NCBI GenBank assembly: GCA_003542955.1
Contig: DPJP01000023.1
Span: 6,781 to 21,074, forward strand
From: Armatimonadota bacterium
Lineage (GTDB): Bacteria > Armatimonadota > Zipacnadia > Zipacnadales > UBA11051
Length of the DNA stretch: 14,294 nucleotides
Direction of reading: 5' to 3'
Position numbers and translations under genes: made by a program. Numbering within the stretch: position 1 is the first letter of the stretch; each line of letters opens with the position of its first letter. Positions 7,166 to 14,294 of the stretch are shown here, one piece after another. Below the pieces are notes generated by a model, which had not been told where the DNA came from, ran no database searches, and was given only the letters and a program-made list of their open reading frames with translations.

Positions 7166-8242
7166 ATGCACGCAATCAGGACACAGAACACAACTCGCAG
7201 CATCTGCCTGTTCCTCATCGTCGCCCTGCTGATGACAATCGCGCCGGTCGGGCTCGTGATGGCGGCGCCGGGCTCCGACGAGGGCACCGCCAGTGTGCTT
7301 GTGTTCCCGGTACTCGATGAAACCGAGAGCGGGATCGAGGGCCTCGGACACAAGGCGACGATCGCTCTTGAGAGCGCCATCAACAACCAGAAGGGCTTCT
7401 CAGCCACGCGCTACTCGAAACACTCGGCGCTCGTCGGCCGTGCCGTTTCGGAGGGGCGCCTGCGGGAGGTCGATGTCGAGGCCGGCGAGACCGCGGCCAA
7501 GGGTCTGGCGTTGTTCATCGCCAATGTCATAGGCATGGACTACGTCGTGCTGGCGAGCATAAACAGTGTCGACATCCAGGAGGACGGGCAGGCGGCGAAG
7601 GTCATCCTGGCCGGGCAGTCGTACGCGGTGAAGGGCAACGTCGACGAGGCGAGCGGTGAGGTCGTCGAGGAGCCGAAGGTTGACAAGGCCTTTGGCACCG
7701 CCGGAGAGAGTTCGCCACGGGCAGGCTATGAGGGCGGCCCCGGGCCGCTCATCAGCGAGGCCATGCGTGGTGCGGCCCACAAGGCCGCCGCCACACTCGC
7801 GGGGAAGCCCCCGACTGATGTGACACCGAAGGCACAGCAGCGCGGCACCGGTATGGGCAAGTGGCTCCCGTACATCATCGCCGTCGCCGTCTTGGCTCTT
7901 GGTGTTGCGAGCGCGAACAAGAACGACCCCGCTCCGGGGCCCGCCGAGCAGGCTACACCGATTACGAACCTCTCCATCGAGGGCCTGCAGACGAACATCA
8001 GGCTGACGTGGAATGCTCCGACGGGGACCACGCTGGAGATACTCCGGTATGAGATATGGCGCAATGTCGATGGCGCGGGCTTCAGCATCCTGCCGGTTAC
8101 AGTGGGGCCGGATGCGGTCGGCTACACCGACACGGGCGTCTTGACGGGCACCCACACCTACCAGTACCGGGTGCGAGTGCTGTACACGAGCGGAGTCGCG
8201 TCCGAGTACAAGTACACCGGCAACCTGACATTCACGCGCTGA
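7166..8242 (+). CDS. Exported protein with CsgG/TolB-like domain, one membrane segment and a fibronectin type III-like domain
   Basis: 358 residues from ATG 7166, chosen over the upstream GTG 6971 because the latter would overlap the previous gene by 127 bases and lacks the strong ribosome binding site. Residues 1-34 form a signal peptide ending VMAAPG. Residues 42-157 (SVLVFPVLDETESG.EGLG, then ANVIGMDYVVLASINSVDI) have the pattern of CsgG/TolB-type periplasmic alpha-beta domains: a first strand, a G-rich turn, and 'G.DYVV..SI'. Residues 158-228 are low-complexity linker. Residues 233-250 (LPYIIAVAVLALGVASA) are hydrophobic enough to span a membrane. Residues 264-355 look like fibronectin type III (LTWNAP, YEIWRNVDG, YTDTGV, HTYQYRVRVLY). 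The domain assignment is by pattern only. Its place between secreted proteins and an outer-membrane barrel suggests an envelope role, perhaps in assembly or export. Confidence 0.7.
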   Translation: MHAIRTQNTTRSICLFLIVALLMTIAPVGLVMAAPGSDEGTASVLVFPVLDETESGIEGLGHKATIALESAINNQKGFSATRYSKHSALVGRAVSEGRLREVDVEAGETAAKGLALFIANVIGMDYVVLASINSVDIQEDGQAAKVILAGQSYAVKGNVDEASGEVVEEPKVDKAFGTAGESSPRAGYEGGPGPLISEAMRGAAHKAAATLAGKPPTDVTPKAQQRGTGMGKWLPYIIAVAVLALGVASANKNDPAPGPAEQATPITNLSIEGLQTNIRLTWNAPTGTTLEILRYEIWRNVDGAGFSILPVTVGPDAVGYTDTGVLTGTHTYQYRVRVLYTSGVASEYKYTGNLTFTR

Positions 8243-8274
8243 TTGCCGCAAGGCATCGGAACACTCTCTACGCA

Positions 8275-8311
8275 GCCGCCCGCGGGAAGGATGAAAACGC
8301 CCGTGGGCGGC
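8275..8311 (+). terminator. GC-rich hairpin between two envelope genes, possible weak terminator
   Basis: GCCGCCCGCGGG (8275-8286) pairs with CCCGTGGGCGGC (8300-8311) over twelve positions with one G-U pair and a 13-base loop. It lies 33 bases after the preceding stop and 82 before the next start. There is no T-tract, so intrinsic termination would be inefficient; it could instead be an mRNA-stabilising or attenuating element. The rest of the 8243-8393 gap shows no other structure or gene. Confidence 0.45.
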
Positions 8312-8393
8312 GGCGGTGTATGGGTACGTCGCGCAAGACCTGCGGCGTACCGTGGGTTGCGTGCACTGACACTGAGGCCAGCGTTCCGGCATC

Positions 8394-10385
8394 ATGACTG
8401 AGCCAAGCAGGGCGACAGGCAGGTTGCTGCTGAGCGTGTTGGTGGCGGGCATCCTCTGGTGCGGCATCGAGCGGGCGCACGGTGCCCCGGGGGACGACTA
8501 CCGCCTGCGGCTCACAGCGAATCCGGTGCAGGTGCCCGCGGACGGGAAGACCTCCGCGCGGGTGCGCATCGAGGTGCGTCGTGCCGATAACCGTCTCGCC
8601 ACCGAGGACGTCGAGATCGTCGTCAACACGACCTTCGGTAGCCTGTCACTCGACGGCAGCGGCGGTGGGCCGAGCCTCCAGGTGCGCGCCAACGGCGGCA
8701 TCGCCACGGTGTTCGCCAGCAGCAATACACCCGGGCTTGCGACGGTGACCGGCTGGGTCCGCGACCAGCGCAACAGCGTCTCGATTCGCTTTCTCCCCGA
8801 AGGACAGGCCGCCACCCCGATCGCCAAGGTCATCCACGTGCGCGGTGAGTGGGTCGGCTACAGCGTCGACAATCGTGTCATCCAGGCCCGCGAGAATGCA
8901 TCGGTCCGCCTCGGCGACCTCGAGTTCCTTGCCGAAGGTGGGGTCGATGTAGACCTGGACGCGATGTCGTTGCGGGCGAACTCTCTCGTCGCCGACGGCG
9001 TGAGTGTGAAGTCCGGCGACGCGGAGATCAGCGGCCAGGACCTCTACTTCGATCTCAACACGCGGCGCGGCGTCATTATCGGCGAACGCGAAACGGGCAT
9101 GACCCGCCACTACTTCGACGCTTACGACTTGACGGAGAAGATGGACGAGTGGGATTTGCCCGCGAATGCCCTCGCAGTGGATGACCGTGAGACCGCAACC
9201 TGGCTGATCGCCGACAGCATGTCCTACTTCATCGGGGAGAAGCTGGTCCTCAGGCACGGGTCGGCATGGGTCGACACAAGGAAGGTCATGGGCTTCCCGA
9301 AGTACTGGATCGTTGGCATGCCGGGCTACTCCGGGAGCACGAACAACAAGATCCTCAATGTCAACTCGACCGGCGGCGTGGCAGTGGATTTCCCCTTCTT
9401 CTACGCCGTCAGCGACACGACCACGAGCGCTGTGAAGATCCAGCGCGGTACCGACGCGGCGTACACGGGGGTGCGGGAGGGCTGGTCACTGGCGTGGCAG
9501 CGGGAGTATCGGGGGCTCGGGGACAACTATGAGGGCACCATCGAGGTCGGGGGCCTACCGACATCCAACTGGGGCGTGCAGTGGCGCGATCAGCGTGGTC
9601 TCGGCGGTAACGCGACCTCCTATCTGAACGTGATCTCGCCCGACCACCAAAGCGTCTTCACCGACGCCACTGTGTATCAGTACACAGGCAGCGGGCGGTA
9701 CAACTACAGGGGGTACTTCGACGCGCCGGAGGACTCAGACAAGCGCTACGGACTCGTCGCGGACTGGCTGTCCAACTCCCATCCCGCGTGGGGCAGCACC
9801 AAGTACCGGATGGGGCTCTCGCTCGGAGGCGAGCGAAGTACGCGCACGCAGCGGATGGAGTTCGGGAGCGAGGTGTACGGAGAACTCGACTGGGGCACTC
9901 ACAGGTTCGGTCGGAGTACGAGCCTGCGCCCGACGCTGCAGAACCGGTTCAGTTGGGATACGGGCGGTTACAGCGCCAACTCTGTTCGAGCGAACCTGGA
10001 CCTGCGTCAGCAGCTGGGTTCGCGCACCAGCTTCAGCGTCGACTACAGCGCGGAGTACTTCACCGGAGACTCGAGCATTACCGGTCTGGAGCAGCTGCTG
10101 AGCCTGGACCTCAACAGCTATCGCGGCAAGTGGTACCTCTACGCCTACGGCAGCCGCAACATCACCTTCAAGGACACCTTCGCCTACATGAACCTGAGCT
10201 TCTACCCGAGTTCGACGTGGCGCTGGGGCCTCTCGGGGACGTACTACGACTTCAAGAGCGGCGACACGTATGACGAGTGGGTGTTGTCTGTCGGACGCAT
10301 GTTCGGGCAACGTGAGATCGGCGTCAGCTACAACGAGGAGACCGGGCGCATATCCCTCGACCTCAACGGCTTTGCCACCTTCTGA
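8394..10385 (+). CDS. LptD/OstA-like outer-membrane beta-barrel protein with N-terminal Ig-like domain
   Basis: 663 residues. A signal peptide (RLLLSVLVAGILWCG, likely cut after AHG at 30) is followed by an invasin-like (Big_1 type) Ig domain, about 36-135, with VPADGKTSARVRIEVR and GGIATVFASS. Residues 143-232 resemble the periplasmic OstA/LptA-like domain of LptD (VIQARENASVRLGDLEFLA, DAEISGQDLYFDLNTRRGVI). From about 320 the protein turns into amphipathic strands rich in Tyr, Trp and Gly, and it ends LDLNGFATF; a terminal Phe is the usual beta-barrel assembly signal. LptD inserts lipopolysaccharide into the outer leaflet. An Ig domain ahead of the OstA part is not the classical LptD layout, so this may be a divergent LptD or a related barrel with another cargo. 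The ribosome binding site is weak (TGAGG 16 bases upstream); the start rests on the signal peptide. Confidence 0.72.
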   Translation: MTEPSRATGRLLLSVLVAGILWCGIERAHGAPGDDYRLRLTANPVQVPADGKTSARVRIEVRRADNRLATEDVEIVVNTTFGSLSLDGSGGGPSLQVRANGGIATVFASSNTPGLATVTGWVRDQRNSVSIRFLPEGQAATPIAKVIHVRGEWVGYSVDNRVIQARENASVRLGDLEFLAEGGVDVDLDAMSLRANSLVADGVSVKSGDAEISGQDLYFDLNTRRGVIIGERETGMTRHYFDAYDLTEKMDEWDLPANALAVDDRETATWLIADSMSYFIGEKLVLRHGSAWVDTRKVMGFPKYWIVGMPGYSGSTNNKILNVNSTGGVAVDFPFFYAVSDTTTSAVKIQRGTDAAYTGVREGWSLAWQREYRGLGDNYEGTIEVGGLPTSNWGVQWRDQRGLGGNATSYLNVISPDHQSVFTDATVYQYTGSGRYNYRGYFDAPEDSDKRYGLVADWLSNSHPAWGSTKYRMGLSLGGERSTRTQRMEFGSEVYGELDWGTHRFGRSTSLRPTLQNRFSWDTGGYSANSVRANLDLRQQLGSRTSFSVDYSAEYFTGDSSITGLEQLLSLDLNSYRGKWYLYAYGSRNITFKDTFAYMNLSFYPSSTWRWGLSGTYYDFKSGDTYDEWVLSVGRMFGQREIGVSYNEETGRISLDLNGFATF

Positions 10386-10392
10386 GTTTCCC

Positions 10393-10421
10393 CCGACACC
10401 CCAGGGCGTTTCTGCTATAAT
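10393..10421 (+). promoter_or_regulatory. Sigma70-type extended -10 promoter for uvrB
   Basis: TATAAT at 10416-10421 is a perfect -10 box and is preceded by TGC (10413-10415), giving the extended form TGCTATAAT. A partial -35, CCGACA (10393-10398), sits 17 bases upstream and keeps the GACA half of the consensus. The predicted transcript start is near 10428, giving a leader of about 38 bases. An AT-rich motif like this stands out in GC-rich DNA. I saw no LexA-type inverted repeat overlapping it. Confidence 0.75.
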
Positions 10422-10453
10422 ACCTCCCCATATTCGCGCACAGTCACGACCAC

Positions 10454-10458
10454 GGGAG
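10454..10458 (+). promoter_or_regulatory. Ribosome binding site for uvrB (GTG 10466)
   Basis: GGGAG lies seven bases before the GTG at 10466. It fixes the start where the protein aligns naturally with the UvrB N-terminus ([13 protein letters not shown]). Confidence 0.7.
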
Positions 10459-10465
10459 CATTCGC

Positions 10466-12445
10466 GTGCCACAGTTTGAGCTTGTTTCGGACTTCGAGCC
10501 CATGGGCGATCAGGGCCAGGCGATCGATGCCCTCGTAGCAGGCATCGGGGCAGGGGAGCAGCATCAGGTTCTGCTCGGGATCACCGGCTCGGGAAAGACC
10601 TACGTGATCGCAAAGGTCATCGAGGCGGTGCAGCGTCCGACGCTGGTGCTGGCACACAACAAGACACTTGCCGGCCAGCTATGCATGGAATTCCGCGAGT
10701 TCTTTCCAGACAACGCGGTCGACTACTTCATCAGCTACTACGACTACTACCAGCCGGAGGCCTATCTGGCGGCGACCGACACGTATATCGAGAAGGATGC
10801 CGAGATCAACGAGGAGATCGAGCGGATGCGCCACGCAGCCACCCACTCGTTGACCACGCGGCGCGATGTGATCGTCGTGGCCTCCGTCTCGTGTATTTTC
10901 GGTCTTGGCTCGCCGGAGGAGTACAAGGAGACCACCCTCGAGCTGCGCGTCGGCGGTCGCATCGACCGCGACGAGATGCTGCGCCGGCTCGTGAAGATGC
11001 AGTTCAGCCGCAACGACACGTCGCTGCCACGAGGTGCCTTCAGGGCGCGCGGGGATGTCGTCGAGGTTCACCCCGTCGACGAGGATGTGATCACCCGCGT
11101 CGAGCTGTTCGGCGACGAGGTCGAGCGCATCAGCCGTATCGACGAGCTGACGGGCGAGGTGCTCGAGCAGCAGCAAGCCACGGTGCTGTTCCCGACGAGT
11201 CACTTTGTCGCCTCTGCCGAGCGCGTCGAGCGGGCCATGGAGAGCATTCGCGAGGAAATGGAGGAGCGCGTGGCACGCTTCGAGCAGGAGGGGAAGCTGC
11301 TGGAGGCGCAGCGGCTCCGGCAGCGAACCGAATACGACCTCGAGATGATCCAGGAGATCGGCTACTGCCAGGGGATAGAGAACTACTCACGTCACCTCGA
11401 CGGCCGCAGGGCCGGAGAGCCACCCAATACGTTGATGACTTACTTCCCGTCCGACTTCCTGATGGTCGTCGATGAGTCGCACCAGACGATCCCGCAACTG
11501 CGCGGCATGTACAACGGTGACCGCTCCCGCAAGGACAGCCTGGTCAAGCACGGCTTCCGCCTGCCGTCTGCCTACGACAACCGCCCCCTGACCTTCCCGG
11601 AGTGGGAGCAGCGCGTGAACCAGGTCATCTACACTTCCGCCACGCCGGGGCCATGGGAAACGCAGAAGGCCTCGCGGCTCGTTGAGTGCGTTATCCGGCC
11701 CACCGGCCTGCTCGACCCGGCGATCGAGGTCAGGCCGACGAAGGGCCAGATCGACAATCTCATCGCCGAGATCAAGGCAGTGGTCGAGAAGGGGCAGCGC
11801 GTGCTTGTCACGACACTGACCAAGCGGATGGCGGAGGACCTCTCAGAGTATCTTGCGGAGGCGTCCATCAAGGTCACCTACCTGCACTCGGATATCGAGT
11901 CCCTCGAGCGAACGGAACTGCTGCGCGACCTCCGGCTGGGCAAGGTTGACGTGCTGGTCGGCATCAACCTGCTCAGGGAGGGGCTCGACTTGCCGGAAGT
12001 CTCCCTCGTGGCGATCCTGGATGCGGACCGCGAGGGCTTCCTGCGGTCTGAGACAGCGCTGATGCAGACGATGGGGCGCGCGGCGCGGCATCAGGAAGGC
12101 ACGGTTATCATGTACGCAGACACGATCACCCCCTCGATGCAGGCGGCGATTGACGAGACCAACCGGCGACGAGCCAGGCAGCGGCAGTACAATGAAGAGC
12201 GCGGCATCGTGCCGCGCACGGTTACCAAGGCGGTGCGGGAGACGCTGCGCGGCTCGCTCGAGCAGCGCGCGTCGGAGCGCGCCATCTCTGCTGAGGTCGC
12301 CTCGGTGATGGAGAGCGACGACCTGCAGGATGTCATCCGTGCGCTGGAGGTCGAGATGCGCAGTGCCGCCGAGGAGCTTGACTTTGAGCGCGCAGCCGAC
12401 CTGCGCGACGAAATCAGGGAACTCAAGCAGATGCTGGGGGAGTAG
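10466..12445 (+). CDS. uvrB: Excinuclease ABC subunit B (UvrB)
   Basis: 659 residues, close to the usual 660-680, starting at GTG. UvrB is the damage-verifying ATPase of nucleotide excision repair: loaded by UvrA, it opens the DNA with a beta-hairpin and recruits UvrC. Walker A is GITGSGKT at 38-45 (Lys44). The damage-binding hairpin is at 91-100 ([10 protein letters not shown]). SVSCIFGLG is at 140-148, the DESH Walker B box at 336-339, YTSATPGP at 389-396 and helicase motif [10 protein letters not shown] at 534-541, followed by His where Asn is common. The C-terminal UVR motif ([13 protein letters not shown], 638-650) contacts UvrC. It has its own promoter, separate from the envelope genes upstream, and uvrC follows 56 bp later, so the two are probably co-transcribed. 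Complete and apparently functional. Confidence 0.98.
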   Translation: MPQFELVSDFEPMGDQGQAIDALVAGIGAGEQHQVLLGITGSGKTYVIAKVIEAVQRPTLVLAHNKTLAGQLCMEFREFFPDNAVDYFISYYDYYQPEAYLAATDTYIEKDAEINEEIERMRHAATHSLTTRRDVIVVASVSCIFGLGSPEEYKETTLELRVGGRIDRDEMLRRLVKMQFSRNDTSLPRGAFRARGDVVEVHPVDEDVITRVELFGDEVERISRIDELTGEVLEQQQATVLFPTSHFVASAERVERAMESIREEMEERVARFEQEGKLLEAQRLRQRTEYDLEMIQEIGYCQGIENYSRHLDGRRAGEPPNTLMTYFPSDFLMVVDESHQTIPQLRGMYNGDRSRKDSLVKHGFRLPSAYDNRPLTFPEWEQRVNQVIYTSATPGPWETQKASRLVECVIRPTGLLDPAIEVRPTKGQIDNLIAEIKAVVEKGQRVLVTTLTKRMAEDLSEYLAEASIKVTYLHSDIESLERTELLRDLRLGKVDVLVGINLLREGLDLPEVSLVAILDADREGFLRSETALMQTMGRAARHQEGTVIMYADTITPSMQAAIDETNRRRARQRQYNEERGIVPRTVTKAVRETLRGSLEQRASERAISAEVASVMESDDLQDVIRALEVEMRSAAEELDFERAADLRDEIRELKQMLGE

Positions 12446-12501
12446 CCACCGCTCGTGTGTGACCAGTGAACAGCGTGGGGGATGGGGCAGTCGATAGAGG
12501 C

Positions 12502-14294
12502 ATGGACAGCGATCGGCTCGCGAACAAGCTCAAGCAGGTGCCCGCTGAGCCGGGTGTGTACAGCATCATGGATGCGGAGGGCACCATTATCTACGTCGGC
12601 AAGGCCCGGTCACTGGCCGCGCGCCTGCGCCAGCACCTGCGTGGTGATGACGATGGTGTCGGCGCCTGGGCCGCAGTCATGCACGGGAAGCTGGCCGACT
12701 TCGACTACATCATCACCCGCACCGAGACCGAGGCGCTGATCCTCGAAGCAACGCTCATCAAGGAACACGAGCCGCGCTTCAACATCAAGCTCCGTGACGG
12801 CAAGAGCTACCCCTACCTGTGCGTGACCTCAGAGGCCTACCCGAGGCTGCTGGTCGTTCGCGACCTTCCACGGGATGCGCGGGTACGCATCCCCGGCGGT
12901 GGTGGCGCGTACCGGCGGGGCTTCCACGATCCCAAACGGCATGTGGTCTACGGCTTCAGCGCGGGGGAGATATTCGGTCCGTACCCCTCCTCCGGCACGA
13001 TGTGGCGGACCAGGCGCATGGTCAGCCAGCTTTTCGGCCTACGGCGATGCGCGAAGAAGCTCGACGGATCATCCCGTGACAAGCCGTGCCTGTACTACCA
13101 CATTGGCCACTGTGTGGGCCCATGTACGGGCGAGGTAAGCAGCGACCAGTATGCGGAGGTCGTGACGCGCGTCATCGAGTTCCTGGATGGCAACTCGGAG
13201 CAGCTTGCCGCGCAGTTGCGGGCAGAGATGCAGGCCGCATCTGACGAGTTGGACTTCGAGCGTGCCGCGAGACTCCGCGACAAGCTCAAGGTCATCGACC
13301 GTGTTGGCGATGAGCAGATCATGGTTGCGAATGAGAACCGGGAGCAGGACCTGTTCGGGGCGGCGGCCAGGGATGACAGCGCGGTCGTCAAGGTCATGGG
13401 GGTCCGCGGAGGGCGCCTGAGCACGCAGGAAACCTACACGCTGGCCCACACCGGCGGCCGCAGCCTCGGCGAGATCGTCGAAGCCGGCATGACGCTGCAC
13501 TACGGCGCCGGCAACACCCCTGCACGTCACGTGCTGCTTCCCGCGCCGGTAGACGACACCGCAGAGTGGCAGGAGATGCTCTCAGAGATGCGCGGCGGCC
13601 CTGTCGAGGTATCGGTGCCGCAGCGGGGTGACCGCAGGCGCCTTGTCGAGTTGGCCACACTCAACGCTCAGCGGGGGCTCGAAGCGACGACCAGCCATCG
13701 CCAGACGCTGGCCGACGACAGCGCCTCCGCGCTGGGTGAGTTGACGGAGGCGCTGGAGCTGGACAGGCTGCCGCGCCGCATCGAGTGCTACGATATCTCT
13801 AACCTGCAGGGCGACTTTGCAGTGGGGTCCATGGCTGTGTTCGCGGACGGGCTGCCGCAGAACTCGAGCTACCGACGCTTCAGGATCAGGGCGGTCGAGG
13901 GACAGGATGACTACGCGATGCTGGCCGAGGTCATCGAGCGGAGGCTGGCAGCGGCGGCGGGCGGGAACAGCAAGTTTGTCCCCTTACCCGACCTGGTGCT
14001 CGTAGACGGCGGCAAGGGGCAACTCAACAGCGTCGCGAACGTGCTCGACACGCACGAGCAGGCCGGCGACATCCAGCTCGCGAGCCTGGCCAAGCAGCAG
14101 GAGGAGGTCTTCCTGCGAGATGAGCCCGACCCCGTCAACATGAGCCACTATCCCCGTGCGCACCTGCTGCTTCAACGTATCCGCGACGAGGCGCACCGGT
14201 TCGCAATCAGCTACCACCGAGGCGTGCGGGAGAAGGCTCTGACCGTGTCGGAGCTCGACGCCATCCCCGGCATCGGGCCCCGCCGTAGAGCCCC
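12502..14294 (+). CDS. uvrC: Excinuclease ABC subunit C (UvrC), 3' end beyond the window
   Basis: The frame is open to the last base; 597 codons are present. UvrC makes both incisions around a lesion held by UvrB. The N-terminal GIY-YIG nuclease (3' incision) shows GVY 18-20, YVG 31-33, Lys34, Arg41, Glu82 and Asn94. Four cysteines (183, 196, 204, 208) match the spacing of the iron-sulphur cluster site known in E. coli UvrC. The UVR motif is at 250-261 (LDFERAARLRDK). The RNase H-like nuclease (5' incision) shows Asp431 in YDISNLQG, Asp502 in VDGGKGQL and His565 in RDEAHRFA. The helix-hairpin-helix begins at LDAIPGIGPRRR, then the window ends. Compared with E. coli UvrC there is an extra basic, Gly-rich stretch near 124-152. 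ATG 12502 is chosen because it puts GVY at the usual distance; in-frame GTGs at 12466 and 12475 are alternatives, and no ribosome binding site is convincing. Confidence 0.96.
   Translation, partial: MDSDRLANKLKQVPAEPGVYSIMDAEGTIIYVGKARSLAARLRQHLRGDDDGVGAWAAVMHGKLADFDYIITRTETEALILEATLIKEHEPRFNIKLRDGKSYPYLCVTSEAYPRLLVVRDLPRDARVRIPGGGGAYRRGFHDPKRHVVYGFSAGEIFGPYPSSGTMWRTRRMVSQLFGLRRCAKKLDGSSRDKPCLYYHIGHCVGPCTGEVSSDQYAEVVTRVIEFLDGNSEQLAAQLRAEMQAASDELDFERAARLRDKLKVIDRVGDEQIMVANENREQDLFGAAARDDSAVVKVMGVRGGRLSTQETYTLAHTGGRSLGEIVEAGMTLHYGAGNTPARHVLLPAPVDDTAEWQEMLSEMRGGPVEVSVPQRGDRRRLVELATLNAQRGLEATTSHRQTLADDSASALGELTEALELDRLPRRIECYDISNLQGDFAVGSMAVFADGLPQNSSYRRFRIRAVEGQDDYAMLAEVIERRLAAAAGGNSKFVPLPDLVLVDGGKGQLNSVANVLDTHEQAGDIQLASLAKQQEEVFLRDEPDPVNMSHYPRAHLLLQRIRDEAHRFAISYHRGVREKALTVSELDAIPGIGPRRRA

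Noticed and set aside
8275-8311. Hairpin as a strong intrinsic terminator
   Set aside because: It has no following T-tract; kept only as a low-confidence terminator or stability element.
7400-8467. 355-codon open frame on the minus strand
   Set aside because: It lies opposite a real exported protein and a gap, is rich in Arg, Pro and His as expected from an antisense shadow in GC-rich DNA, and has no recognisable domain.
10393-10466. LexA/SOS operator before uvrB
   Set aside because: I found neither a CTGT-N8-ACAG nor a GAAC-N4-GTTC type inverted repeat in the promoter region.
13801-13830. Loss of a key residue in UvrC because DISN replaces the DISH seen in E. coli
   Set aside because: The catalytic Asp is kept and DISN occurs in functional UvrC of other bacteria, so this is normal variation.

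Overview
The window is GC-rich bacterial DNA with every convincing gene on the + strand. The layout is: the 3' part of a clostripain-type (C11) cysteine peptidase, a secreted subtilase, a secreted modular protein that shares its C-terminal half with the subtilase, an exported protein with a CsgG/TolB-like domain and a fibronectin-like domain, an LptD/OstA-like outer-membrane barrel protein, then uvrB and a uvrC that runs off the right edge. The LptD-like barrel ending in Phe and the number of signal peptides point to a diderm bacterium. The overall style (a non-canonical subtilase plus secreted proteins ending in a FlgD Ig-like domain) fits an uncultured lineage such as Armatimonadota or an FCB-type phylum. 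That placement is an impression from protein style, not a proven assignment.

Bases 1-10385 form an envelope/secretion neighbourhood. Gaps between genes are 116, 30, 68 and 151 bp. I saw no convincing internal promoter and no T-tract terminator, so at least the subtilase and the following gene look co-transcribed. The two large secreted proteins have unrelated N-terminal halves (a subtilase domain versus a different beta-rich region). Both then carry the same chain: two 'M-[IV]-S-[LI]-P-Y ... G-Y-[FW]' units, a beta region ending in 'VYMRT.TSY', and a terminal FlgD-like Ig domain. A clan CD peptidase lies upstream and an outer-membrane barrel downstream. This recalls the parts list of a C-terminal-signal secretion system such as type IX, but no T9SS core gene is present, so it remains a hypothesis.

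Bases 10386-14294 are a nucleotide excision repair unit. uvrB has its own near-ideal extended -10 promoter and uvrC follows 56 bp after it. Both proteins have the UVR motif through which UvrB and UvrC contact each other. UvrC has its GIY-YIG nuclease, a four-cysteine cluster and an RNase H-like nuclease, and is cut off at the helix-hairpin-helix region.

No stretch over 300 bases lacks a gene; the longest gap (8243-8393) holds one GC-rich hairpin. I saw no tRNA, rRNA, CRISPR array or insertion sequence.
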